From positions 9,159,501-9,223,500 of the forward strand of contig NZ_CP086136.1 of the NCBI RefSeq assembly GCF_017565645.3: DNA of 64,000 nt, in the 5' to 3' direction. A program made the position numbers and the translations under genes. This DNA is from Bradyrhizobium barranii subsp. barranii. Its GTDB lineage: Bacteria; Pseudomonadota; Alphaproteobacteria; Rhizobiales; Xanthobacteraceae. Position 1 is the stretch's first letter. Every line of letters begins with the position of its first letter. Positions 56,922-64,000 of the stretch are shown one piece after another. The notes beneath the pieces are model-generated. The model made no database searches. It worked only from the letters and a program-made list of their open reading frames with translations, and was not told the DNA's origin.

Positions 56922-57052
56922 GCGCTTTAAGCGCTTGTCGGAACCTACTGTGCAGCACCTGGCGCTCAGGCGCACGAGCGATGCTGCAAGGCGCAGAGAA
57001 GGCAATTGCGAGCCATCATTTATCCTTTCATTCTACCTTTCCGCTTGGCGAT

Positions 57053-57081
57053 GTCAGGTTTTGGAAAGCAAACGTGAGTAG
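57053..57081 (+). promoter_or_regulatory. tts box (TtsI binding site)
   Basis: GTCAGGTTTTGGAAAGCA followed by AACGTGAGTAG. The GTCAG-TTTT and GAAAGC parts match the consensus. It ends 35 bp before the ATG at 57117. Confidence 0.8.
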
Positions 57082-57116
57082 CGAAATAGCGAGAGAGCGA
57101 GCCCTGCGGACTGAAC

Positions 57117-59432
57117 ATGGACCGATTCAACACGATCAACCCAGCCGATAAGGCGTCCGCTGCGTCGGACGCCGCCGTGGAACAGCCGGATCAAAAGCAT
57201 GTGGCGTTTGAGCAGCACCTGGCAGGCGTGCGAGAGGCGGGCCCTGTATATCCGCACGCGGCGCTTCATGATGTCACTGAGGAAGACGATCACCTCATCC
57301 AGGCGGCATCGGCCGCTGCTCTCAATGGAGGGCCGCCGCCGAGTGAGACCACCGTCAAAATTTATGATCGTCGGCTTCGCAAATTCGCCGAGGGGCTGAA
57401 GAAGTCCGGCAAATCAATTGCTGGGCTCGATGACGATGCCTTACTCGCTAACGCTAGGAAGCTGCTGCCAAACGACAGGGTCATCGCGCCAGCATTGTTA
57501 ATGATCAGTCGGTACCGCGAGCCCGACGCCAACGCTCGCCCCCTCTCAACACATTATCGTCCTTCCAGGGAAGATGAGGGTCTTATCAGGGATGCCGCCG
57601 AGGCAGGTTTTGGTCGACAGATCGGCAGGAAAACGGCCGAGAGCTATGCGAGCGGACTGCGGAAGTTGGCGGTAGCGCTCCGACCCTTGTCCATTGCCGA
57701 CCTCAGTGATGATAAACTGCTCGGACACGCGGATAGGTTGTTCCCGAAGGACAAGATGCTCATCTCCGCCTTGAATGGCCTTCGGGACTATCGCGCCATT
57801 ACCCTGCAGACCAATTTAGGCGGAGAAGGAGGCAGTTCGCGCCAGGTCATCCAGCCGTCCACCCCCTCAGCTATGCCGGCCGATGAGCAGCCGATTGGGG
57901 ACGATGCAGATGAGCGCAGCTCACGGCCGCCGGGGTTCAATGCTCCGCAGGTCTGGCATGGAGTGGGGTTGGCCGTCCATTCGCCTACGGAAAGTGTCGC
58001 CCAGGACGTGCTTTTCGATGCTGCAGAAGCCGAGAGCTTCTTGCCGGCGACCATGCTTGGGCCAACGGTCAGTTCAATGGTTCACTCGCCGGTGCAAAGT
58101 GTCGATCAGGAGGCGCTTTTCGATGCCGCGGATCGTGCGAACCTTTTGTCGGCGGCGACCTCCAATGCGCCGGTACCTTGGCCAACGATGAGTCCAACCA
58201 TTCCCTCGCCGGTGCAACGTGTCCCTCGGGACGCGCTTTTCCATGCCGAGGGTCGCGAGAACCTCTTTCGCGCGCTGACCTTCGATGCACTGGTGCCTGG
58301 TCCAATGATGAGTTCAATCATCCACTCGCCGGTGCAAAGTGTCCCTCAGGACGCGCTTTTCGATGCAGCGGACCGCGAGAACCTTTTGCCAACGCCGACC
58401 TTCGATGCGCTGATGCCTTGGCCAACGATGAGTCCAACCGTTCCCTCGCCAGCGCAGAGTGTTGCTCAAGAAGCGCCTTTCGATGCCCCTGCTTGGCATC
58501 CGAGCTTGCGGCAGCCCGATTTCGCCTCTGAAGACCACTCTGGACAGATGATGAACGAAGGCGCTGCGGCGCAGACCACCCTTGAGCAGACGATCGCAGC
58601 AGCCGGCGAAGCCTTTGATGCGTCTTTGAGCGTTCCCGAACATTTCTCCCACGGGACTCAGGCCGCGCCGAATATGATGCACAGGCTTCGCCGCTGGGGC
58701 CTCTTGCCGGATGCAGCACAGCGGGTAAAGGCCTACGACATTCGAGGTGAGCGCTATATGGCCGTCTTGGGACCGGGAGGGCTCAACGATGTTCAGCTCG
58801 TCCATCTGCTGTCGCCCGCTGTCGGCGATACGTTTGATGTTTCTTTCGCCGTTCCCAAGAATTTTTCCCATCGCACCCAGCCGGCCCCCGACGAGATGCT
58901 GTCCAAGTTAGGCGAGTGGGACTTCTTGCCTGTTGTGGAACATCCAATCATGAACTTTGAGATCGGCGGCGAACGCTACACGGCCATCTTGGGACCGGAA
59001 GGGCCCAAGGACGTTCAGCTCATTCATCACCCTCGGCCCGCTTTGCCGGGCGAAGCTAGGCCTGCGGCACTGAGGACTTCCTCAGATATCTACGGCGGTC
59101 TTGCGACAGGGCTTGATTCGGCGGCTCCGTTCGAATGGAGTAGGGACGCTCCCTCGGCGCTGGCGCCGAACCTTCCTCTGCCGTCTGCCGCACCTGCATC
59201 AGGCCATCAGCCAGTCCCGCAAGTGCCTGAACTGGGAGAGTTCTTGGGCGACGGCTGGACGCACGCCTCCCAAGAGGCTTCGCCCGCCGTGATCGACATA
59301 TTGCAGAATCTAGGCCTTCTGCCGAGCCGGGACGTCCCAATGACCGCTTTTTTTATCCACGGTCAGCTCTACACGGCAGAGAGCCTACCGGGAAGCCGCG
59401 TTCTTCTCTTCCATCAGCCACAATTTGGCTGA
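57117..59432 (+). CDS. Putative type III effector, 771 residues, modular
   Basis: The largest modular effector here, directly behind a tts box. It starts MDRFNTINPADKAS, like the 5951 protein. Residues about 56-134 and 152-226 are two related helical modules (SETTVKIYDRRLRKFAEGLKKSGK / GRKTAES-YASGLRKLAVALRP, each ending L-PND or LFPKD), resembling the core-binding helical domain of phage integrases. Residues 287-465 are five degenerate repeats of about 40 residues (HSPVQSVPQDALFDAADRENLL). Residues about 500-568 and 573-641 are two copies of the module shared with the effectors at 5951 and 16126-16701 (SVPEHFSHGTQAAPN, GLLPD, GERY-A-LGPGG), and 706-771 is a diverged third. No catalytic residues are recognised, so it may be a binding or scaffold protein. 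Confidence 0.82.
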   Translation: MDRFNTINPADKASAASDAAVEQPDQKHVAFEQHLAGVREAGPVYPHAALHDVTEEDDHLIQAASAAALNGGPPPSETTVKIYDRRLRKFAEGLKKSGKSIAGLDDDALLANARKLLPNDRVIAPALLMISRYREPDANARPLSTHYRPSREDEGLIRDAAEAGFGRQIGRKTAESYASGLRKLAVALRPLSIADLSDDKLLGHADRLFPKDKMLISALNGLRDYRAITLQTNLGGEGGSSRQVIQPSTPSAMPADEQPIGDDADERSSRPPGFNAPQVWHGVGLAVHSPTESVAQDVLFDAAEAESFLPATMLGPTVSSMVHSPVQSVDQEALFDAADRANLLSAATSNAPVPWPTMSPTIPSPVQRVPRDALFHAEGRENLFRALTFDALVPGPMMSSIIHSPVQSVPQDALFDAADRENLLPTPTFDALMPWPTMSPTVPSPAQSVAQEAPFDAPAWHPSLRQPDFASEDHSGQMMNEGAAAQTTLEQTIAAAGEAFDASLSVPEHFSHGTQAAPNMMHRLRRWGLLPDAAQRVKAYDIRGERYMAVLGPGGLNDVQLVHLLSPAVGDTFDVSFAVPKNFSHRTQPAPDEMLSKLGEWDFLPVVEHPIMNFEIGGERYTAILGPEGPKDVQLIHHPRPALPGEARPAALRTSSDIYGGLATGLDSAAPFEWSRDAPSALAPNLPLPSAAPASGHQPVPQVPELGEFLGDGWTHASQEASPAVIDILQNLGLLPSRDVPMTAFFIHGQLYTAESLPGSRVLLFHQPQFG
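57975..58510 (+). repeat. Tandem repeat inside the effector gene (about 120 bp unit)
   Basis: Five units. The block C(A/C)(T/C)TCGCC-GTGCAAAGTGTC recurs at about 57975, 58080, 58200, 58320 and 58440, so the last four are exactly 120 bp (40 codons) apart and in frame. Units alternate in similarity (first-to-third type spacing of PWPTMSP and HSPVQSV), which hints at growth by two-unit duplication. Confidence 0.85.
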
Positions 59433-59635
59433 ATGAGGGGCTCGTCGGCACCTCGGACAGCTGCTCAGGCGGACCTAAAACCACGTCTGATCCTCCTTCC
59501 GGAGATCTTAGAAGCACGCTTCAACGATGCCGGGCGGTGAGCAAATCCGACCTTTCCAGTGCCACCATGATCTCAAGCAGCTATCGATCAAGTAAGCATT
59601 CGGCAGCACCGCACTCTGCAGAGCAAGAGAGGCGC
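59433..59635. other. Short intergenic region
   Basis: 200 bp between the effector stop and the 3' end of the group II intron. Nothing recognised. Confidence 0.4.
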
Positions 59636-59671
59636 GGTCGAGTAGCTCAGCCATTTGGCTTTCGCCCTCAC

Positions 59672-59705
59672 AGATCCGGGCGGGCGGATTTCCCGCACCC
59701 GGCTC
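59672..59705 (-). ncRNA. Group II intron domain V
   Basis: Minus strand: GAGCCGGGTGCGGGAAATCC, then GCCCGCCCGGATCTG. This is the catalytic domain V stem-loop with the GAAA tetraloop-like turn and the AGC-type base, located 20 bp after the maturase stop as in other bacterial group II introns. Confidence 0.85.
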
Positions 59706-59724
59706 TTCCCGAGGGTAACCCGCG

Positions 59725-61134
59725 TCATATCCGCGCCTGCGCCCAAGTGCGAGTGATGCGTGGAACGGGCAGAGGGAAGCGTGCCGTCAGGGTGTCGAAC
59801 TCCGACCAGCCCATGCGCCGACTTTTCTGGCTGCGTCGTCTCAGACAACGTAGCCAGATCCGACGCACTTCGCGGTAGAAGCCGTTGAGCGCTGGATAAT
59901 TGTGCGGCCTGCCATAGTAGCCGTAGTGCCCGCGCAGTGCGGCGGCGAACCGCTCGTGCTGCGTGGCCAGTGGCGCGTGCATGAGCCGCCAGGCGTCCTG
60001 GCGCAACGCCGTCAGCTTGCGCGTCAGGCGTTTCCCTTCCGTCTTGTGCTTCACGATGAACCGGCCATCTCGGGTCCGCCCGCAGTAGTGGGTGAAGCCG
60101 AGGAAGGCGAAGGTCTCTGGTCGCCGCTCGCCGCGCCGCTGACGCGAGACGGCCGCGAACCGGCCAAACTCGATCAGCCGCGTCTTGCCCTCATGAAGCA
60201 TCAGGCCAAAGCTGGCCAGCCGCACCTTGAGGGCCAAGAGCATTTCCTGCGCATCTGCCTTGCTCTCGAAGCCCATGACGAAGTCGTCCGCATAGCGCAC
60301 GGTCACGACGCGACCGCGGGCATGACGACGACGCCATTGGTGGGCCCAGAGATCGAGGATGTAGTGCAGGAAGATGTTGGCAAGGAGCGGGCTGATGCCT
60401 GCCCCTTGCGGCGTGCCCCTGTCCGTCTCTCGCTTCTCGCCGCTCTCAAGAACACCGGCCCGCAGCCACAGCTCGAGGAGCCGTAGGATGCGAGGATCGG
60501 CGATCCTGTGCGCCACCATCCGCAACAGCCACTCGTGGTCGACCGCGTCGAAGAAGCTGCGTATGTCGGCATCGAGCACCCAGTTCACACGCTGGCTCAT
60601 GATCGCCGTATGCAAGGCATCAAGCGCCATATGAGGATTCCGCCCCGGCCGGAAGCCGTAGGAGAACCCAAGGAAGTCGGCCTCATAGACGGCGCTCAAC
60701 ACCTCGGCCACCGCGCTTTGGACGATCTTGTCCTCGAGCGCCGGCACACCGAGAGGCCGCTTACCGCCATCGGCTTTGGGGATGTAGACTCGCCGCACCG
60801 GCTGTGGCCGGTAGCGACCAGTGTGGACCCGTCCGCAGAGGTCGCGGATGTTATCCGTGAGCCCCTCTTCGTACTTCGCCATCGTTACCCCATCGACCCC
60901 CGCGCTGGCCTGCCGCTTTTGTCGTCGAAACGCCCGAAGCAGAGCGTCCTCGTCGATGTGGTGCAGCAAGGCCGTGAACCGGGTTTGGGCAGCCCGCTTG
61001 GCCGCCGCGTTCACCCGATCGAGGTTCGGCGGCAAGGCAACCCGGCTCTGTGTCCGGACCCTGGCCTTCTCGCGCGGGCTCCCCTCGGGCTGGCCCCTTC
61101 CCTCCATACGTCTCGTTTCCTTCGACGACTTCAC
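59725..61134 (-). CDS. ltrA: Group II intron reverse transcriptase/maturase
   Basis: A 469-residue protein with the reverse-transcriptase blocks in order: RRVYIPKADGGKRPLGVPAL, GFSYGFRPGRNPHMAL, VLDADIRSFFDAVDHEWL, GTPQGAGISPLLANIFLHY, and the active-site VTVRYADDFV (YADD). The maturase X region follows (AAALRGHYGYYGRPHNYPAL). A C-terminal HNH endonuclease domain is not present, as in many class C-like introns. The frame is intact, so the protein could still act in trans although its own intron RNA seems broken. Confidence 0.93.
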   Translation of the reverse strand: MKSSKETRRMEGRGQPEGSPREKARVRTQSRVALPPNLDRVNAAAKRAAQTRFTALLHHIDEDALLRAFRRQKRQASAGVDGVTMAKYEEGLTDNIRDLCGRVHTGRYRPQPVRRVYIPKADGGKRPLGVPALEDKIVQSAVAEVLSAVYEADFLGFSYGFRPGRNPHMALDALHTAIMSQRVNWVLDADIRSFFDAVDHEWLLRMVAHRIADPRILRLLELWLRAGVLESGEKRETDRGTPQGAGISPLLANIFLHYILDLWAHQWRRRHARGRVVTVRYADDFVMGFESKADAQEMLLALKVRLASFGLMLHEGKTRLIEFGRFAAVSRQRRGERRPETFAFLGFTHYCGRTRDGRFIVKHKTEGKRLTRKLTALRQDAWRLMHAPLATQHERFAAALRGHYGYYGRPHNYPALNGFYREVRRIWLRCLRRRSQKSRRMGWSEFDTLTARFPLPVPRITRTWAQARI

Positions 61135-61344
61135 AGGTACTATGGACCAGTCCGACTCCCGACCTCAGCTCGGACCGCGGCTCTGGCAGTGCCTCGCCGC
61201 TGTCCCCCACTGGAGACCAATCCAGTGGACCCGATCGGGCCTCTCATGTTCCGATGATTGCCTTCCATGCGTGATGCGGCCATCGACCCCGACGGAGCGG
61301 CATCGTCTCGCATAACGACGATGCTCATGCTGCCTTCGTGACTA

Positions 61345-62462
61345 GTACCCACTTTTCTTGGAACGTGAGTCGTGATTCAAGGTCGGGATGATACCCGAAG
61401 CAAGAGAAGTCCACCTTTCGAGGAAAGATCGCAAGGTGCTTGAGGCGTGCTGTCGCTCACCGGTGACGTTGCAGCGCGATTTGAAGCGGGCGCGGATAGT
61501 TCTGTTGGCGGCGGATGGGCGCAGCACCCGGTCGATCGCCAAGGAAGTTGGGGTCCAGCCGCGGATTGTCAGCCTTTGGCGGCATCGCTATGCCGACCAT
61601 GGCCTTGAAGGGCTGCAAGACAAGCCGCGGCCTGGCAAGCAGCCGATCTATACGAAGACGACCGACAAGCGGATTCTGAAGCTGCTGGATAAGCCGCCAC
61701 CGCAAGGGTTTGCGCGCTGGACCGGCCCCCTGCTGGCCGAGGCGCTGGGCGATGTCGATGTCCAATATGTCTGGCGGTTCCTGCGCAGCCACAAGATTGA
61801 CCTGGTGGCTCGCAAGTCCTGGTGCGAGAGCAACGACCCGAACTTTACGGCCAAAGCCGCCGATGTTGTCGGCCTCTATGTCGCGCCGCCGGCGAAGGCC
61901 ATTGTGCTGTGCGTGGACGAGAAGCCCTCGATCCAGGCTTTGGAGCGAGCGCAGGGTTATCTGAAGTTGCCCAATGGCCGCGCCTTAACCGGCCAAAGCC
62001 ACGATTACAAGCGGCATGGCACCACAACATTGTTTGCGGCGCTCGAAGTCGCCACCGGAAAGATCATCGCGACCCATTCAAAACGCCGGCGCCGCGTCGA
62101 GTTTCTCGATTTCATGAACAGCGTCACCGCGGCTTTTCCGAACCGCAAGCTTCACGTCATCCTCGACAACCTCAACACCCATAAAAAGAACGAGGACTGG
62201 CTCAAGGCCCACCCCAACGTGCAATTTCATTTCACGCCGACAAGTGCGTCATGGCTCAATCAGGTCGAAGTATGGTTTTCCATCTTGCAGGGGCAGTCGC
62301 TCAGCGGCACCTCCTTCACGAGCCTCAAGCAGCTTCAGGAACACATCGATGCCTACGTCAACGCATACAACGACAGAGCCGAGCCCTTCGTCTGGACCAA
62401 GAAAAAGGTCCGTCAACGCCGTTTCAAAGGCCGCCGTATCACTCAGCTCTGATTCCGGGTAC
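61345..62462 (+). mobile_element. IS630-family element, complete
   Basis: 1118 bp with the short inverted ends GTACCC and GGGTAC, flanked by TA on both sides (61343-61344 and 62463-62464), the target of IS630. It carries one intact transposase. It appears inserted in the 5' part of the group II intron. Confidence 0.88.
61388..62452 (+). CDS. IS630-family transposase
   Basis: A 354-residue protein. N-terminal helix-turn-helix: DGRSTRSIAKEVGVQPRIVSLW. The DDE core has AIVLCVDEKPSIQALER with the first Asp, HVILDNLNTHKKNEDWLKAH with the second, and WLNQVEVWFSILQGQSL with the Glu. Typical length; intact. Confidence 0.93.
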   Translation: MIPEAREVHLSRKDRKVLEACCRSPVTLQRDLKRARIVLLAADGRSTRSIAKEVGVQPRIVSLWRHRYADHGLEGLQDKPRPGKQPIYTKTTDKRILKLLDKPPPQGFARWTGPLLAEALGDVDVQYVWRFLRSHKIDLVARKSWCESNDPNFTAKAADVVGLYVAPPAKAIVLCVDEKPSIQALERAQGYLKLPNGRALTGQSHDYKRHGTTTLFAALEVATGKIIATHSKRRRRVEFLDFMNSVTAAFPNRKLHVILDNLNTHKKNEDWLKAHPNVQFHFTPTSASWLNQVEVWFSILQGQSLSGTSFTSLKQLQEHIDAYVNAYNDRAEPFVWTKKKVRQRRFKGRRITQL

Positions 62463-62551
62463 TAGGGAACACACTCGGCCTCCGGCTGATGGCGCTGGTG
62501 GTCGAAGGCATGACCGGCGCGGCATGTGCAGTGAGATCGGCGACAACGTGA

Positions 62552-64000
62552 CCCCGTGGGTCGGTCAAAATCCCCCGGGTATGGTCACTTGAAACTCCCC
62601 CACCTGATGATCGCCGTCAGCGCCGCTGAACAGCAGTAGCCGGTCAGGCAGGACGTTTATGTTCGACCCCTTTAGCCAGCAAGGGGCCGGGGAGTTGAAC
62701 GTCTTGAAGCGACATCTGCAAAGCACCGTACTTACATTACTTGATCGCAACACCAGCCAGCGCGAGATTCACCGGCTGACGGGTGTCGATCGCAAGACGA
62801 TCCGGCGTTATCAGGCGCTGCGGGCCGGTGCGGAGGCAAATTCCCCCGGGGAAGTGACCACCGGCTCGGTGAGCGCGGACGGCCAAATTCCTCCACCCCG
62901 ACCACCGGCTTTTGGGACATCGGAAGCGACGGTCACCAGCAGCCTGGCCCGTTCGGCTTGCGAAGCGCATCGGACGTGGATCGAAGAACAGGTCCGGCTG
63001 AAGCGGAACGCGCAGGCGATTTACCAGGACCTGGTTGATCAATTTGGCTTTCCGTCCAGCTACCAGAGTGTCAAGCGGTTTGTGCGCCGGTTGCGGCACG
63101 CTGATCCTGAGCAGTTTGATCGTCTTGAGTTCCTCCCCGGCGAGGAAGCTCAGGTCGACTATGGCGAGGGCGCGCCGACGGTTGATCCGAAGAGCGGGCG
63201 GTACCGTCGTCCCCGCCTGTTCGTGATGACGCTACGCTACTCGCGGCGCAGCTTCCGGCGGGTAGTCTGGAAGTCCAGCCAACAAGTCTGGGCGCAGCTC
63301 CACGAAGAGGCGTTCCGGTATTTTGGCGGGGTCCCCAGCTATGTCGTGCTCGACAACCTGAAGGAAGGCGTCCTCAAGCCGGATTTGTACGAGCCCCAGC
63401 TCAACCCGATTTACAGCGCGATGCTGGCTCATTACGCCGTGGTCGCCGATCCCGCGCGCGTGGCCGATCCAAATCGGAAAGGATGCGTCGAGAATGCGAT
63501 TCAACATACCCAGGGCACTGCGCTGGCCGGACGGCGCTTCGAGACGCTGGAGGCGCAAAACGAGTTCTTGAGGCACTGGGAGGAGAACTGGGCTTCCAAA
63601 CGCATCCACGGCAGCACGCGCCGTCAGGTCGAGGCGATGTTCCAGGAAGAGAAGCCGCACCTGCGGCCGCTGCCTGTCGCTCCCTTCCGCATCTTCACCG
63701 AAGTCGTCCGGACTGTCTGCGACGACACCACCGTACGCGTCGACAACAGCTATTACGCCGCGCGGCCCGCGCCGATCGGCAGCCAGGTCGTCGTGCGCAT
63801 CTACACCACCACGATCGAGATCCGTGATCGCCACACCCGTGCGCTGCTGCGTGTTCATTCCCGGATGGCGCACCCCGGTTCTGTCGTCCTGCCGACCAGC
63901 GAACGGCCGTTCAACCCGTCGCGGCAAACCGCCGTGCTGCTGGCGAGCGCCGAGCGCATCGGACCGCAGACCAGGGCCTTGTGCCAGCAGGTGTTCGACA
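62552..64000 (+). mobile_element. IS21-family element, second copy (cut by window end)
   Basis: Starts CCCCGTGGGTCGGTCAAAA and follows the reverse complement of 9124-11835 as far as I can compare: the visible reading frames give the same proteins. It is in the opposite orientation to copy 1 and runs beyond the window. IstB is outside. Confidence 0.93.
62659..64000 (+). CDS. istA: IS21 transposase IstA (partial, continues past window)
   Basis: Begins MFDPFSQQGAGELNVLKRHL like copy 1 and stays open to the last base, covering about 447 of 585 codons, including the helix-turn-helix and the DDE-type core. No difference from copy 1 was noticed in the parts compared. Confidence 0.92.
   Translation, partial: MFDPFSQQGAGELNVLKRHLQSTVLTLLDRNTSQREIHRLTGVDRKTIRRYQALRAGAEANSPGEVTTGSVSADGQIPPPRPPAFGTSEATVTSSLARSACEAHRTWIEEQVRLKRNAQAIYQDLVDQFGFPSSYQSVKRFVRRLRHADPEQFDRLEFLPGEEAQVDYGEGAPTVDPKSGRYRRPRLFVMTLRYSRRSFRRVVWKSSQQVWAQLHEEAFRYFGGVPSYVVLDNLKEGVLKPDLYEPQLNPIYSAMLAHYAVVADPARVADPNRKGCVENAIQHTQGTALAGRRFETLEAQNEFLRHWEENWASKRIHGSTRRQVEAMFQEEKPHLRPLPVAPFRIFTEVVRTVCDDTTVRVDNSYYAARPAPIGSQVVVRIYTTTIEIRDRHTRALLRVHSRMAHPGSVVLPTSERPFNPSRQTAVLLASAERIGPQTRALCQQVFD

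Larger units (their letters stand above)
59636..61342 (-). mobile_element. Group II intron, 5' end disrupted
   Basis: On the minus strand a reverse-transcriptase gene is followed by a domain V hairpin (59672-59705) and a domain VI-like hairpin (about 59640-59670), so the 3' end lies near 59636. Upstream of the gene only about 210 bp remain before IS630, and another 87 bp before IS21 copy 2; a full domain I would need several hundred nucleotides. The consensus 5' end (GTGCG) is not visible. The intron is therefore probably truncated. Confidence 0.8.

Noticed and set aside
57975..58510. Regularly spaced repeats as a CRISPR candidate
   Set aside because: Units are in frame within a protein, the spacers are also repeats, and no cas genes are present.

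Overview
The window looks like part of the symbiosis island of a Bradyrhizobium-type rhizobium. The main reasons are a nod box (52513-52559), the type III secretion regulator gene ttsI followed by a CpaC/RhcC2-type secretin and a CpaD-like lipoprotein (54078-56921), six well-matching tts boxes (the TtsI binding motif) each in front of a putative secreted effector gene and a seventh lying almost on top of one, a VirK-family gene, and a heavy load of insertion sequences of families common in such islands (IS21, IS66, IS256, IS1380, IS481, IS5, IS630, IS110, a group II intron). The strain cannot be named from this alone.

Layout. 1-9.1 kb: degenerate DNA with an AAA ATPase relic, a LuxR-type regulator, a J-domain protein, a tts-driven effector (5951-7288) and a small SET-domain protein (7973-8389). 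9.1-11.8 kb: a complete IS21 element. 12.3-14.0 kb: a double beta-barrel outer-membrane protein. 16.1-16.9 kb: a second tts-driven effector, lying between two diverged direct repeats. 18.2-23.3 kb: an IS66 element whose tnpB is split by a compact serine-recombinase element. 23.5-27 kb: an MFS transporter, an IS256 element and a small secreted Cys-rich peptide whose last codon and stop were replaced by IS256 sequence. 27.4-30.2 kb: a tts-associated GNAT-like effector, an internally deleted IS1380 and an effector-like fragment. 30.8-34.8 kb: IS5 and IS481 remnants and a 747-residue tts-driven effector. 35.2-45.7 kb: a cytochrome P450, a panC-like gene split by an IS66, and a second IS66 of the same layout that is itself split by an IS110/IS1111 element. 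45.8-52.1 kb: a pentapeptide-repeat protein, two paralogous tts-driven effectors with a VirK gene between them. 52.5-56.9 kb: nod box, ttsI, rhcC2 and the CpaD-like gene. 57.1-59.4 kb: a 771-residue modular effector. 59.6-64 kb: a group II intron remnant, IS630 and a second IS21 copy, inverted relative to the first and cut by the window end.

How it fits together (inference from known rhizobial biology): plant flavonoids act through NodD on the nod box, which drives ttsI; TtsI then activates tts-box promoters of the secretion genes and of the scattered effector genes seen here. The rest of the secretion apparatus is not in the window. Perfect target-site duplications can be read around three IS66 copies (8 bp), IS256 (9 bp), IS21 (4 bp), IS1380 (4 bp) and IS630 (TA), so much of the insertion history can be reconstructed.

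Most promising for novelty: a roughly 65-residue module shared by three separately encoded tts-driven effectors; a pair of paralogous effectors with an ADP-ribosyltransferase-like S-and-ExE pattern; a SET-domain protein; and a two-gene serine-recombinase element with almost no non-coding sequence.
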